From Arthrobacter sp. FW306-07-I (GTDB lineage: Bacteria > Actinomycetota > Actinomycetes > Actinomycetales > Micrococcaceae): a stretch of DNA of 64,000 nucleotides. Below the pieces are notes generated by a model, which was given only the letters and a program-made list of their open reading frames with translations, was not told where the DNA came from and made no database searches. Below are positions 34,689 to 44,602 of the stretch, one piece after another; positions within the stretch are counted from its first letter, which is position 1, and every line of letters begins with the position of its first letter. The stretch spans positions 1,984,001 to 2,048,000 of the forward strand of contig NZ_CP084550.1 in NCBI RefSeq assembly GCF_021800405.1. Reading direction: 5' to 3'. The position numbers and the translations under genes were made by a program.

Positions 34689-35561
34689 ATGGAGATCCGT
34701 CCGTACCTGGACTCACTGGGCTTGCCGGGAATCATTGACCTGCATGTGCATTTCATGCCTTCCCAGGTACTGGAAAAGGTGTGGGCGTTCTTTGACCGTG
34801 TGGCGGACAGCGGCGCTCCCGCCTGGCCCATCACCTACCGGGCGTCCGAAGAGGAACGGGTGCGGATTCTGCGGGACATGGGGGTGAAGGCTTTCACCAC
34901 CCTGAATTATGCGCACCGCCCCGGTATGGCGCAGTGGCTCAATGACTACTCGGCAGCATTCGCCTTGAGCCACGCTGACGCCATCCACTCCGCGACGTTT
35001 TACCCAGAGCCAGACGTGGAAAACGTCGTCAGGCAAAGCCTGAAACAAGGCGCGCGGATCTTCAAAGTCCACATCCAGGTGGGTGGTTTCTCACCCCTGG
35101 ACCCTCAGCTTGCACCGGCCTGGAAGCTCATCGAGGACTCTGCTGCGCCGGTCGTCATTCACTGCGGCAACGGTCCGCACGCCGGGGAATACACCGGACT
35201 TGAACCTATCCGGGAACTCATCAGGAGATATCCCGCACTGGTGCTCATCATCGCCCACGCAGGCCTGCCGGAGTACCGGGAGTTCGCCGAGCTTGCCGCA
35301 AACAATCCCCACGTCTACCTCGACACCACTATGGTGGGCACCTCTTATATGGAACAGGTCGCCCCGATCCCGCCCGGCTATGTGGACATCCTTGCCGGGC
35401 TATCCCACAAAGTCGTCTTCGGGACGGATTTCCCCTCGATTCCCTATTCCTACAGCCACCAGATTCAGGTACTCGAAAGCTGGGGACTCGGAAGCCGATG
35501 GATGAAGAATGCCCTCTGGCACACGCCGCGGGCACTCCTGCGGCTGGACCAGCTGCCTTAA
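34689..35561 (+). CDS. Amidohydrolase family protein (amidohydrolase-2 type)
   Basis: The protein is about 290 residues. The metal-binding HVH occurs early (GIIDLHVHFMPSQVLEKVWA), His in PVVIHCGNGPHAGEYTG, His in LVLIIAHAGLPEYREF, and the late catalytic Asp in VVFGTDFPSIPYSY. The family contains decarboxylases and hydrolases of aromatic or dicarboxylic acids; the substrate is not clear. I start at ATG 34689 because homologues usually begin just before the IRPYLDSLGLPG segment. ATG 34638 is possible, and neither has a strong ribosome site. It stands alone and ends close to a truncated dehydrogenase gene on the other strand. Confidence 0.75.
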   Translation: MEIRPYLDSLGLPGIIDLHVHFMPSQVLEKVWAFFDRVADSGAPAWPITYRASEEERVRILRDMGVKAFTTLNYAHRPGMAQWLNDYSAAFALSHADAIHSATFYPEPDVENVVRQSLKQGARIFKVHIQVGGFSPLDPQLAPAWKLIEDSAAPVVIHCGNGPHAGEYTGLEPIRELIRRYPALVLIIAHAGLPEYREFAELAANNPHVYLDTTMVGTSYMEQVAPIPPGYVDILAGLSHKVVFGTDFPSIPYSYSHQIQVLESWGLGSRWMKNALWHTPRALLRLDQLP

Positions 35562-35637
35562 CGCTGTTCCGATCGAGCAGCGGGAATTGGGAACCCAGGA
35601 GTGCGCCACCCCTGCTGGTGCGGCCTTCCACCGCGTA

Positions 35638-35979
35638 TCGGCGGCCTACATACTGGTGCTGTGAAGCCGCTACGACTTCTGCGTATCCTCCGCTGTGCGG
35701 AAGTGTCACCGTTGCCACCTGCTCACCGATTGACAGGCCGGTAACCCCTTCTCCGAGGGCGCGGACCGTCCCGGTGACTTCGAGTCCCGGTACATAGGAG
35801 GGCTTCGGGACGTAGTCGAGGTCGGCGAAAGTTCCTCGGCGGATGATGGCATCGATGAGGCCGACGGCCGCGTACTGGACATCAATGGTTATTTCCCCCG
35901 CGGCCGGCTCGGGCGTAGGAAGGTGGACTTCCTGAATGACTTCGGGGCCGCCATAGGCCGTGGTCGACATGCTCTTCAT
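35638..35979 (-). pseudogene. N-terminal fragment of an MDR zinc-type/quinone oxidoreductase
   Basis: From ATG 35979 the sequence reads as the GroES-like N-terminal domain of a quinone-oxidoreductase-type MDR (YGGPEVIQEVHLPTPEP, PGLEVTGTVRALGEGV, GGYAEVV). After about residue 114 it turns into unrelated sequence and stops at 35329. The Rossmann cofactor domain (normally about 200 more residues) is absent, so it cannot act as an oxidoreductase. The break lies next to the amidohydrolase gene end, which suggests a deletion fused the two regions. Confidence 0.7.
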
Positions 35980-36018
35980 TGTGGTTGTCCTATCGGTGTT
36001 GGTTAGCGCGGGCATCAC

Positions 36019-36576
36019 TTAGACGTGCTCCGGCACGGCGCGCAATGACAGCAGGTTCCTGTAGTCCTGCGCCAGGTCCTGCAGCTGTTCGTCCGTCAGG
36101 TCCCGTACGCCGTGAAGGATGAAGGGGTTCAGCCATTGCATTCCGAGTCGGCGGGCTGTGGCCTGCAGCGGGATGAGGATGTCGTTGTAATCCCACCCGT
36201 GAAAGCCGTCCGGAGAGTAAGCCTCGCCGGCACCGCCTGTGCTGGTGGCAACCCGGAGTGTCTTGCCCGCGAGGGCTCCGGGTGCCCCGGTGCTGTAGGC
36301 CCAGCCCCGGACGAGCACCTCATCGAGCCAGGTTTTGAGGAATGCCGGGGGCGCGTACCAGTGGGTTGGGTATTGCAGGACGATGTTCCCAGCCGCTTGC
36401 ACCGCGGCCCTCTCCGCAGCGAGGTCGATGTGGCCGTCCGGGTACATGCGTCTGAGGTCGTGCACAGTAAGATCCGGTGCATCCTCAAGCGCAGTTGCCA
36501 GAGCCTTGTTGATACGGGAGGTGGAAAGGTCGGGATGGTCCAGAAGGATCAGCGTCCTGTGGCGTACAGGTGTCAT
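36019..36576 (-). CDS. NAD(P)H-dependent flavodoxin-fold oxidoreductase
   Basis: The 185-residue protein belongs to the quinone reductase / KefF-MdaB-like group. Evidence is LILLDHPDLSTSRINKALA at the flavin phosphate loop, IVLQYPTHWYAPPAFLKTWLD (the family P-x-x-W-Y segment), GKTLRVATSTGGAGEAYSPDG, and a C-terminal helix. It reduces quinones or electrophiles with two electrons using FMN/FAD. It is part of a leftward series with an alpha/beta hydrolase and a tautomerase, below an AraC-type regulator, which suggests a small detoxification set. Confidence 0.85.
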   Translation of the reverse strand: MTPVRHRTLILLDHPDLSTSRINKALATALEDAPDLTVHDLRRMYPDGHIDLAAERAAVQAAGNIVLQYPTHWYAPPAFLKTWLDEVLVRGWAYSTGAPGALAGKTLRVATSTGGAGEAYSPDGFHGWDYNDILIPLQATARRLGMQWLNPFILHGVRDLTDEQLQDLAQDYRNLLSLRAVPEHV

Positions 36577-36665
36577 AGGGGTGGTTCCGTTTCATTGAGG
36601 GGCAAGCCGCAGGAGGGCGTGTATAGCGTCCGTTCCACGCCCTCCTGTGGGGTGGCAGGGCTTGG

Positions 36666-37625
<960 letters not shown>

Positions 37626-37645
37626 TCACCGAACCTTCAGACCGG

Positions 37646-37949
37646 TTACCGGTCCCGAACGGGTGCTTTTTCGGCCAGTTCCGTCCGGGTCACCGGATGG
37701 CCATCGATGGACTCGTAGAGACTTTTGGAACGGGCGAGGCCGTCCATTAGGCTGGCCGGTCCCCGGAAGGGAAGCCCTCCGATGTGCCAACCGTCGGTGT
37801 GCAGTTCTTCGATGAGGACCCAGACGCACCTCACGGAAAGCTTCGGATCCTTCGAACTGCACCATCACGTCGGTCAGCGCTGCCGCCATACGGTGCTTTT
37901 CGTCTTCGGTGAAGACCCCGTCCACGAGCTTGACGTTTACGAAGGGCAT
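37646..37949 (-). pseudogene. 4-oxalocrotonate tautomerase-like protein, frameshifted
   Basis: From ATG 37949 the protein starts MPFVNVKLVDGVFTEDEKHR, with the catalytic N-terminal Pro of the tautomerase superfamily. At about 37825-37834 the frame must shift by one base to continue CVWVLIEELHTDGWHIGG and YESIDGHPVTRTEL, a sensible end near 37646. Without the shift it runs into Arg-rich nonsense. The reconstructed length is about 100 residues. It is either a new pseudogene or a sequence error in a functional gene of this small redox cluster. Confidence 0.7.
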
Positions 37950-38072
37950 GGCCTGCTCCTTTGGTTGCGGGTGCTCCGGATTGCCCCGGTGAGTCCAGCA
38001 TCGTCCATGGAAAGAGCCAGCGGACCCGCTGATTCCGTCAGGAAACCCACAAATAGCGTCAGGCTGTTGAAG

Positions 38073-39056
38073 TTACGCGGGGAGGTGTCCGGCGCCGTCG
38101 TGCCGCGGCATAAGGCGCTCGAGATACAGGGAGGGACTCATTCCGACTTTCTGCGTGAACACGCGCCTCAAGGTCTCTGCACTTCCGAATCCTGTTGCGG
38201 CTGCAGTTGCGGCAACAGTGGCTCCGCGTTGGAGCATTGCCTGCGCGGCTTCGATCCGTACCTTTTCGACATACCGGGCCGGACTGGTCCCGGTTGCCTC
38301 TTGGAACCTGCGGGTAAGGCTGCTGGCGCTGAGATTTGTCATTGCGGCCATGGCGTCTATCGAGTAATCGGCGGCTGGCTCAGCTGTGATTTGATCCAAC
38401 AGTTTCCTTAGGACGTGGTCCCGGGAAGAGCTCGCGCCGACGGCCACCGAACGCTGTGATTGGCCGCCGGGCCGTTGGTTGAATATGACCATTTGCCGGA
38501 CGACGGCGCGGGCTACGTCCGGACCATAGTCGTCCTCAACCATGAACAACGCCAAGTCCACGCCGGAACTGATGCCAGCGGAAGTTATGATCGGATCATC
38601 CTGCACAAACAAGGCATCCGGGACCACGTTTACCAAGGGAAACGACTTTGTGAACCGCTCGACCTGGGTCCAGTGAGTTGTCGCGTTCCGGTAGTTCAAC
38701 AACCCCGCGTGCGCCAGGAGAAAAGCGCCAGTGCAAACAGATGCGATCCTTCTGGCATCGTTCGTCAGATGGGAAACGGCATCGACCAGTTCCTGCTCGA
38801 AAGGCTTGGCCACCATGCCGTAGGCCCCAGGAACGAGAACCGTGTCGAGCGCACCTGCCCGTCCGGCTGTGGTTTCCACCATTAGATAGTGCCCGTTTGC
38901 AGCCCGTTTGGCTTGGCCGTCCGCTGAAACCATAACTGTCTTATAGTCGGCTCCAAAGGCATTGGCATGATGGAACACGTCGGCTGGCCCGGCGATGTCC
39001 ATCATCGTGACGTTGTCGTGGACCAGGAACCCGATGGTCCTGCCTCGTTCACTCAC
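38073..39056 (-). CDS. GlxA-type AraC-family regulator with DJ-1/PfpI domain
   Basis: The protein is about 327 residues. The N-terminal DJ-1/PfpI-like domain runs from TIGFLVHDNVTMMDIAGPAD to about residue 190, with the nucleophile-elbow-like Cys in ASVCTGAFLLAHAGLL. Two AraC helix-turn-helices occupy the last 100 residues (MAAMTNLSASSLTRRFQEATG and AATGFGSAETLRRVFTQKVG). The GTG at 39056 gives the usual N-terminus; an ATG at 39077 is also possible. It lies upstream of, and co-directional with, the tautomerase-hydrolase-reductase series and may activate it. Confidence 0.85.
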   Translation of the reverse strand: MSERGRTIGFLVHDNVTMMDIAGPADVFHHANAFGADYKTVMVSADGQAKRAANGHYLMVETTAGRAGALDTVLVPGAYGMVAKPFEQELVDAVSHLTNDARRIASVCTGAFLLAHAGLLNYRNATTHWTQVERFTKSFPLVNVVPDALFVQDDPIITSAGISSGVDLALFMVEDDYGPDVARAVVRQMVIFNQRPGGQSQRSVAVGASSSRDHVLRKLLDQITAEPAADYSIDAMAAMTNLSASSLTRRFQEATGTSPARYVEKVRIEAAQAMLQRGATVAATAAATGFGSAETLRRVFTQKVGMSPSLYLERLMPRHDGAGHLPA

Positions 39057-39186
39057 TTGTCTCAGCAGTCCTCGCATCCGGCGTTGCCCACGCCTCCAGG
39101 CACTCGTTTGGGCGCCTTTCCCATCATGGATCCTGAACCGATCAGTTCACAACAGGCCACACTCTATGCAACTGCTTGAGCAGCGG

Positions 39187-39780
39187 CTAGAAGGCGGGGT
39201 TGATCCCCTGGACATGATTTGTGCCCAGATGAGCCTGCAGCAGCCCACCGGGCCAGGAGGATGGAGGTGCCTTCTCCGGATTGCGCAATGCCTGTTCAAC
39301 GACTGCCTGGCCCAGGCACTGCTCGATCATCAGCCGCGGATACTTCGCTTGGACCTCGGAGCGGTGCTTCTCCGCACGAGGCAGCAGGGTGTCATCCCCG
39401 AAGTCGGCCCGAACGCCGAGGCGGAGGTACCTCGCTACGGGTCCCCGGCGCTCAGCAATCTGAGGTGAGGTGTGCAGCGCAATGGCTTCCCACACCGAGT
39501 CTACCCGGCCTGCTTCCCACCCGTGGGTGGTCAGGAACGCCGCGGCCGCGTCCGCACCTTCGACTTCAAACCGCTGCGGGCCGTCGTACTCATCAGCGGT
39601 CCCGGCATCATGGAAAAGGGAAGCGATGCGCAGAGCCGCAATGTCAACAGCCCAGCCCTCGCGCGCAGCGATGGCTCGGGCATATTCAAACACCCGTGCG
39701 CAATGGTTGAAGATGGGCGGTTGCAAGAGCCCGACCAACCAGTCCTCGGCAGCAGCAAGTACATCGCTATCGGTATTCAT
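39187..39780 (-). CDS. HD-domain phosphohydrolase-like protein
   Basis: The 197-residue protein has the HD metal-binding order: His in IFNHCARVFEYARAIA, the HD pair in RIASLFHDAGTADEY, His in FLTTHGWEAG, and His in AIALHTSPQIAERRG. HD proteins hydrolyse phosphate esters of nucleotides. This form resembles small cyanamide-hydratase/HDIG-type proteins, but the substrate is unknown. It is divergent from an XRE regulator 91 bases away. Confidence 0.8.
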   Translation of the reverse strand: MNTDSDVLAAAEDWLVGLLQPPIFNHCARVFEYARAIAAREGWAVDIAALRIASLFHDAGTADEYDGPQRFEVEGADAAAAFLTTHGWEAGRVDSVWEAIALHTSPQIAERRGPVARYLRLGVRADFGDDTLLPRAEKHRSEVQAKYPRLMIEQCLGQAVVEQALRNPEKAPPSSWPGGLLQAHLGTNHVQGINPAF

Positions 39781-39871
39781 AATCTTTAGCGTATGGGAGT
39801 TCCTCGCCCTGCCACGTTAAGGACAGTGGAGAGAGTCCGCCACCTGTCCAGGGCGAGCGTAGATTGGGAAG

Positions 39872-40699
39872 GTGGCGAAAAACCAGGCTTTCAGCCAATA
39901 CCTGCAGGCCCGTCGGGGCCTTGTCAGCCCGGAAGATGTTGGTCTCGGCGGCTTTGGCCGGCGGCGGGTCCCGGGTCTTCGACGTGAGGAAGTCGCAGGG
40001 CTGGCGGGTATCAGCGTTGATTACTACGTGCGGCTCGAGCAGGGAAAAGACCACCACCCGTCCCCGCAGATTCTCGATGCCCTTGCCCGGGCCCTGCGCC
40101 TGGATCCGCCGTCGACCCTGCATCTGCACCGTTTGGCGCGGCCGGCCTCCGTGGCTGTGACAGGGGTGGAAGAGACAACAGGCGTTGATACAGGGCTTTC
40201 GCATCTACTGAAGACCTTGGCCCATGTCCCGGCTTTCGTGCAGGACCGCTTCATGAACGTCCTCGCCGCCAACTCGTTGGCAGTCGCGCTGTCGCCGAGG
40301 AACAAAGTGGGGACGAACGTGCTCCGGGAAGCGTTCCTGGACCCTGCCGAGCGGGAGCTTTACGAGGACTGGGAACAGGTCATGGAGGAGGCCACTGCCG
40401 GTTTAAGGGCCTCGGTGGGGGAGCGGGTCAACGACCCTGCACTTGAGGGACTGCTCTCTGGCCTGGCAAAGAGCAGTCCCTACTTCCTTCAATTGTGGGC
40501 CCGCCACGATGTGCGCCCGAAAGTCGCGGGGAAACGTCTCCTTCACCATCCACTGGTGGGAGACATGGAGCTCTTTCACGAGAAACTGGCAGTTACCGGC
40601 ACGGACGGGCACCTTCTTGTCGTTCACCACGCCGAGCCCGGGAGCCGATCCGAGCTGGCCCTGCAACGGTTGGCTGCCACCCTTCCACAAGCGGACTGA
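39872..40699 (+). CDS. XRE-family regulator with MmyB-like ligand domain
   Basis: The 275-residue protein has an N-terminal XRE helix-turn-helix (LRREEVAGLAGISVDYYVRLEQG, about residues 36-60), which is the pattern of the large actinobacterial MmyB-type group. A C-terminal PAS-like ligand-binding domain follows (FVQDRFMNVLAANSLAVAL, FLDPAERELYEDWE and LHHPLVGDMELFHEKL). The group is often paired with short-chain dehydrogenases, and here an SDR gene follows 200 bases downstream on the same strand. The start is GTG 39872 with a poor ribosome site. Confidence 0.85.
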   Translation: MAKNQAFSQYLQARRGLVSPEDVGLGGFGRRRVPGLRREEVAGLAGISVDYYVRLEQGKDHHPSPQILDALARALRLDPPSTLHLHRLARPASVAVTGVEETTGVDTGLSHLLKTLAHVPAFVQDRFMNVLAANSLAVALSPRNKVGTNVLREAFLDPAERELYEDWEQVMEEATAGLRASVGERVNDPALEGLLSGLAKSSPYFLQLWARHDVRPKVAGKRLLHHPLVGDMELFHEKLAVTGTDGHLLVVHHAEPGSRSELALQRLAATLPQAD

Positions 40700-40899
40700 A
40701 ATTCGACAAGGAACCAGGACGATTCCTCAGGGTAGCCCTGGCATTCATATGAAACCCATGGTTCTGGCTGCCCCTTCTCGACGAGCGCACACTGAGTCAT
40801 AGCCCCCTCACCGAAGCCTTTCCCCTTGGAAATTGCTGCTGTCGAGCGTGCTTTGCCTTAAGTCCACGACTCCTATCCGTCGCAAGAAAGCTCATCACC

Positions 40900-41826
40900 A
40901 TGACACGAATCTCCACCAAGTACGGGTTCAGCTCAACCGCCTCCGACGTCACGGAAGGCATCGATTTCACTGGTAAACGTGTCGTAATCACCGGCGGCGC
41001 CTCCGGCATCGGCATTGAGACCGCCCGTGCATTCGCCAACATCGGAGCCGAGGTCACTCTCGCGGTCCGCAACATCAACGCAGCGGCACCGGTTGCAGCC
41101 GATCTCCGGAGTTCAACCGGCAATCCGAACATCTTTGTGGCCAGGGTGAACCTTTCGGACCTGTCCACTATCTCCCGATTCGCCGCGCAGTGGAGCGGTC
41201 CACTCCACGTTCTGGTCCACAACGCCGGCGTCATGGCCCTGCCGGAGCTGGAACGGACCCCGGAAGGCTGGGAGATGCAGTTTGCCACCAACCACCTCGG
41301 TCATTTCGCCCTCGCCAACGCCCTGCACTCAGCCCTGGCAGAGGCCGGAAATGCCCGGATTGTTTCCCTGAGTTCCAGCGGCCACTTGTTTGCCCCCGTG
41401 TTGTTTGACGATCCACACTTCAACTTCGTCCCCTACGACCCGTTCCTGGCCTACGGCCAGTCCAAGACGGCCTCGACACTCTTCGCGGTCGCGGCAACTG
41501 AGCGCTGGGCACGAGACGGCATTACTTCAAATGCAGTTATGCCCGGCGCCATTGCCACAAATCTTCAACGCCACACCGGAGGCCTCCGGACCCCGCTCGA
41601 GCGCCGGAAGACGCCTCAGCAGGGTGCAGCCACCACCCTGTATGTCGCCACTTCCCCGGACCTGGAAGGCATCGGCGGCCGCTACTTTGAGGACGTCAAC
41701 GAGGCCGCCGTCGTGGACCACCGCGGCCCGGACTACACCGGGGTGGCTCCCTACGCCCTCGACCCGGCTAACGCCCGGCGCCTCTGGGACCTCTCTGCGG
41801 AACTCCTGGCACAGGGTGCTAAATGA
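40900..41826 (+). CDS. Short-chain dehydrogenase/reductase
   Basis: The 308-residue SDR has cofactor motif VVITGGASGIGIETARAF (TGGxSGIG), NAGVM, the active-site Ser in RIVSLSSSGHLF and YGQSK (catalytic Tyr and Lys). It fits the retinol-dehydrogenase-like SDR branch and uses NAD(P)H on an unknown alcohol or ketone. Its stop overlaps a possible start of the following hydroxyisobutyrate-dehydrogenase-like gene, so they form an operon, probably under the XRE regulator upstream. Confidence 0.88.
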   Translation: MTRISTKYGFSSTASDVTEGIDFTGKRVVITGGASGIGIETARAFANIGAEVTLAVRNINAAAPVAADLRSSTGNPNIFVARVNLSDLSTISRFAAQWSGPLHVLVHNAGVMALPELERTPEGWEMQFATNHLGHFALANALHSALAEAGNARIVSLSSSGHLFAPVLFDDPHFNFVPYDPFLAYGQSKTASTLFAVAATERWARDGITSNAVMPGAIATNLQRHTGGLRTPLERRKTPQQGAATTLYVATSPDLEGIGGRYFEDVNEAAVVDHRGPDYTGVAPYALDPANARRLWDLSAELLAQGAK

Positions 41827-41861
41827 ACGACTTCAACTCTCCAGGACGAAGGGAGCAAGAC

Positions 41862-42764
41862 ATGCGCACCACCGGACAAGACACTCTTTGGGAACCCACC
41901 GACCCGAACATGCTTTTGCACGACCCGAAAGTGGGCTGGGTAGGCCTCGGAGACCAGGGCGCGCCCATGGCCCGAGCCATCGCGGCCGCAGGATTTCAGC
42001 TGCATGTCTGGGTCCGGCGCGAAGCCTCCCTCGCCGCCCTCCAAGGTCTGCCATACGTCCGGCATGACACCGTTGCCGGGCTGGGGGCCGCCACTAACGT
42101 CGTCGGACTCTGCCTTCGGGAGGACTCCGACATCGAAGAGGTTCTCACCACTGGCGGCCTGCTGGAAAGCCTTGCTCCGGGCGCCATCCTGATCAATCAC
42201 GGCACCGGACTTCCGGGTTACGCCGTGTCGATGGCCCAGCGGGCAGCGACTTCGCGGGTGCTGGTGCTGGACGCCCCGGTCAGCGGTGGGCGGCCCGGGG
42301 CCGAAGCCCGGCAGTTGACGACCATAGTCGGCGGGCCCATCCAGGCCTTGGAGACGGTCAGGCCTGTTCTTGCGGCCTTTTCTGCGAAGATCACACACAT
42401 GGGGGCGGTCGGGTCCGGTCAAACCGGCAAGCTCCTCAATAATGCCCTCCTCATGATGAACCAGAAAAACGCCCAAGACATCCTGGCGCTGGCCAACAAT
42501 CTGAAGCTGAACATGGGGCCCCTGATGGATCTGCTGCTCTCCGGAACCGGCCGAAGCTTCGCGCTTGAGGCACTCACCGGCGCCGTCACGACCGACAACG
42601 CCGAACACCTCAAAATCCTGCAGGTAATTGACATGGACCTCTTTACCGAAGCGATGACAAGCCGCGGCCAGGATGTTGCCACCATTGACCGCTACGCGCG
42701 GGCGGGGGCGAACGGCCTTGCGGACGCGGCCCGACTCGTCGCAGGGGCGAGCCGCGCAAGCTGA
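41862..42764 (+). CDS. 3-hydroxyisobutyrate dehydrogenase-like beta-hydroxyacid dehydrogenase
   Basis: The protein is about 300 residues: the N-terminal Rossmann motif VGWVGLGDQGAPMARAIA, substrate-site VLDAPVSGGRPGAEA, GSGQTGKLLNNALL with the catalytic Lys, and a helical C-domain. It oxidises or reduces a short beta-hydroxyacid; the exact one is unknown. I chose ATG 41862 (GGGAG six bases before it) over ATG 41823, which overlaps the SDR stop. Either start leaves an unusually long N-terminal extension before the cofactor motif. Confidence 0.82.
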   Translation: MRTTGQDTLWEPTDPNMLLHDPKVGWVGLGDQGAPMARAIAAAGFQLHVWVRREASLAALQGLPYVRHDTVAGLGAATNVVGLCLREDSDIEEVLTTGGLLESLAPGAILINHGTGLPGYAVSMAQRAATSRVLVLDAPVSGGRPGAEARQLTTIVGGPIQALETVRPVLAAFSAKITHMGAVGSGQTGKLLNNALLMMNQKNAQDILALANNLKLNMGPLMDLLLSGTGRSFALEALTGAVTTDNAEHLKILQVIDMDLFTEAMTSRGQDVATIDRYARAGANGLADAARLVAGASRAS

Positions 42765-42856
42765 ATCACGCGACCCCTGATAGCCCTTGGCCTGCTGTCT
42801 TGACCTGCCGCCCGGTCACCGCGGCCACGGGGAGGCCGTGAGTGAGCTGGACATGA

Positions 42857-43351
42857 TCAGGTCACGTTACTCGCGGCGAGCGGTTCGGCGATTCGCTTGA
42901 TCACGGCGAGCGTCTTCGGGATCCCGTCGAGCGCCTGCTGCGTTCGGTCCGCGATCTCAGCGGACGCCCGGTCGCCGAACTTCTCCTCGAACATGGCGAT
43001 CCCGGCCGGCAGAAAGTGCCACGACTCGGTCAGGATCGTCCTGGTTCCTGCCGGTGTAAGGGTGAAGCCCCAGCGGACATAGCTGCCACCCACCACCCAG
43101 GCGAATTCCCGGCCGCGCTCGGCGGCCACCACCTGCGACCGGGTCTCCCAGGTCCGGTGCGGGAGCTCGTTGCGCCCGGTGAACCAGGCACCGACCTGCC
43201 CGGCGCTGGACTCGTTGTCCCACCAGCACGAAGTACAGACCGGGCTCCACTCACCGGTGCGGGTGATGTCGGAGACCAGGTCGTAAAGCATCTCCGCTGA
43301 AGCGTTGACCGTGACTGACTCCTGGTGATGGCGCGTGTTTGCCGTATTCAT
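42857..43351 (-). CDS. SRPBCC (START-like) family protein
   Basis: The 164-residue protein has the fold pattern of polyketide cyclase/dehydrase-like proteins: VTVNASAEMLYDLVSDITRTGEWSP (landmarks LYDLVSD and GEWSP), WTGRNELP-like middle strands, and an end helix over IADRTQQALDGIPKTLAVIK. Such proteins bind hydrophobic ligands or act as cyclases; no active-site residues can be assigned. It is transcribed in the same direction as the thioredoxin-fold gene 20 bases upstream and is probably in one operon with it. Confidence 0.75.
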   Translation of the reverse strand: MNTANTRHHQESVTVNASAEMLYDLVSDITRTGEWSPVCTSCWWDNESSAGQVGAWFTGRNELPHRTWETRSQVVAAERGREFAWVVGGSYVRWGFTLTPAGTRTILTESWHFLPAGIAMFEEKFGDRASAEIADRTQQALDGIPKTLAVIKRIAEPLAASNVT

Positions 43352-43371
43352 GCATCCATCCTTGCAGACGC

Positions 43372-44109
43372 TTATTTCTTCTGCCGTCGGCTGCCGCCGT
43401 GCCAGTCCTCTTGCTTGCCGACCGTACCCGGCGTGAACCCGAGGGCAGGAAGCTGTGGCTGTTCGCGCAGACTGCGCTTTAGCTCGGCGAACCCAGGGAA
43501 ACGGGCGAGGCCGACTACATGGTCCCAGAGCTCGGTGGCCGAGTCTTCGTCCGGCAGCCTGCTGATGACGGGCCCGAAGAAGGCCACGCCGGCGGGGGGT
43601 TCAAAGTGAATGATGGGCGTGCCCACATCCTTGCCCGTCAACGCCAGTGCTTCATCCGTCTCCTGCCGGATCTCGCTGTCCCAGGACTCGTCGTCGAGAG
43701 CTTCCGCCAGTGCCCGGGGCAGGCCGGCCTCCGCAAGGATTGGCTCAACGAACCCGCGTGTCCCACGCCGCTCCCGGACTTCAGCCTCATTGTGCTTAAT
43801 CGTTGGGTCCGGCGCAGTTTCAAAAATGTGTCTGCCGAACGCGGCATACAACCCTGCCATCGATTCGCGACCGTGCTCCGCCCGAGCCCGGGCCGCCACC
43901 CGCAAAAGCCGCAACCCAGCCGTATGTCCGGCCTCGTACTCAGGCGGGAAATGCGCGTCATAGTCAACGTTCGAGTTGACCAGACGCAACGAGATAAACC
44001 GCCAGTCCACCGTATAGTCGCGCTGCGCCTGCACCTGCCGCACCCATTTGCTGGTCATCCAGGCGAAAGGGCACACCGGGTCGAAATAGAAGTTAACATC
44101 GGCATCCAT
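43372..44109 (-). CDS. DsbA-like thioredoxin-fold protein (mycothiol-dependent nitroreductase type)
   Basis: The 245-residue protein begins VNFYFDPVCPFAWMTSKW, the 2-hydroxychromene-carboxylate-isomerase-like DsbA fold with a single CPF motif instead of CxxC. A helical insertion follows (FETAPDPTIKHNEAEVRERR) and then the cis-Pro strand GKDVGTPIIHF. This matches the actinobacterial Rv2466c-type group, which uses mycothiol to reduce nitro compounds and disulfides. Having only the first Cys is notable because Rv2466c has C-P-W-C. Assignment by pattern only. Confidence 0.75.
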   Translation of the reverse strand: MDADVNFYFDPVCPFAWMTSKWVRQVQAQRDYTVDWRFISLRLVNSNVDYDAHFPPEYEAGHTAGLRLLRVAARARAEHGRESMAGLYAAFGRHIFETAPDPTIKHNEAEVRERRGTRGFVEPILAEAGLPRALAEALDDESWDSEIRQETDEALALTGKDVGTPIIHFEPPAGVAFFGPVISRLPDEDSATELWDHVVGLARFPGFAELKRSLREQPQLPALGFTPGTVGKQEDWHGGSRRQKK

Positions 44110-44198
44110 GCTTCCACCCTTACATTGGGTGGTAACTCTCGTCTAATCAACGGAAACCCCGGTTCGGATGCCCCTAGTGTGCCGCGAAGCGCCTGGAA

Positions 44199-44381
44199 AT
44201 GCACCAACTCCAGGACGGCTCACTGCTGGGCGTCGAGGCCCTGGCGGTCAAGCGAGAGGTAGACCTTACGGCCATCAACGCGGACGATCGCATCAGCGGC
44301 GGCGTAGTAGTTCTCGGCCCAGAAGTGCGGAGCCTCGACAAGGGCGCAGCATGGACAGTGGTAGGGCGGTATATAGGCTAG
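44199..44381 (+). CDS. 60-residue hypothetical protein
   Basis: The ATG-started small frame (MHQLQDGSLLGVEALAVKRE, ending WTVVGRYIG) looks beta-rich and uses G/C-ending codons, but has only a weak GGAA upstream and no recognised family. It lies between the thioredoxin-fold gene and another small gene on the plus strand. It may be real or chance. Confidence 0.3.
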   Translation: MHQLQDGSLLGVEALAVKREVDLTAINADDRISGGVVVLGPEVRSLDKGAAWTVVGRYIG

Positions 44382-44602
44382 GTCTCCTCCTGGAACCGGG
44401 CTAGGGGCTTAGTGCCCACCCACCTCGACGTGATCCTGCTACTTGAGAGTGGGGAAAGACCAAGGGGTTTCGGCCCTGCGGCTGGGAAGGAATAGAAGGG
44501 GCCGTTTCTGCCTTGTACATCGTGAGGCGCCGACCGCTGGCTGCCTCGCTCGAAAGGACCCCCTTGCCCGTAGCTTTCATTCCATTCACCATGTGCGCCT
44601 CC

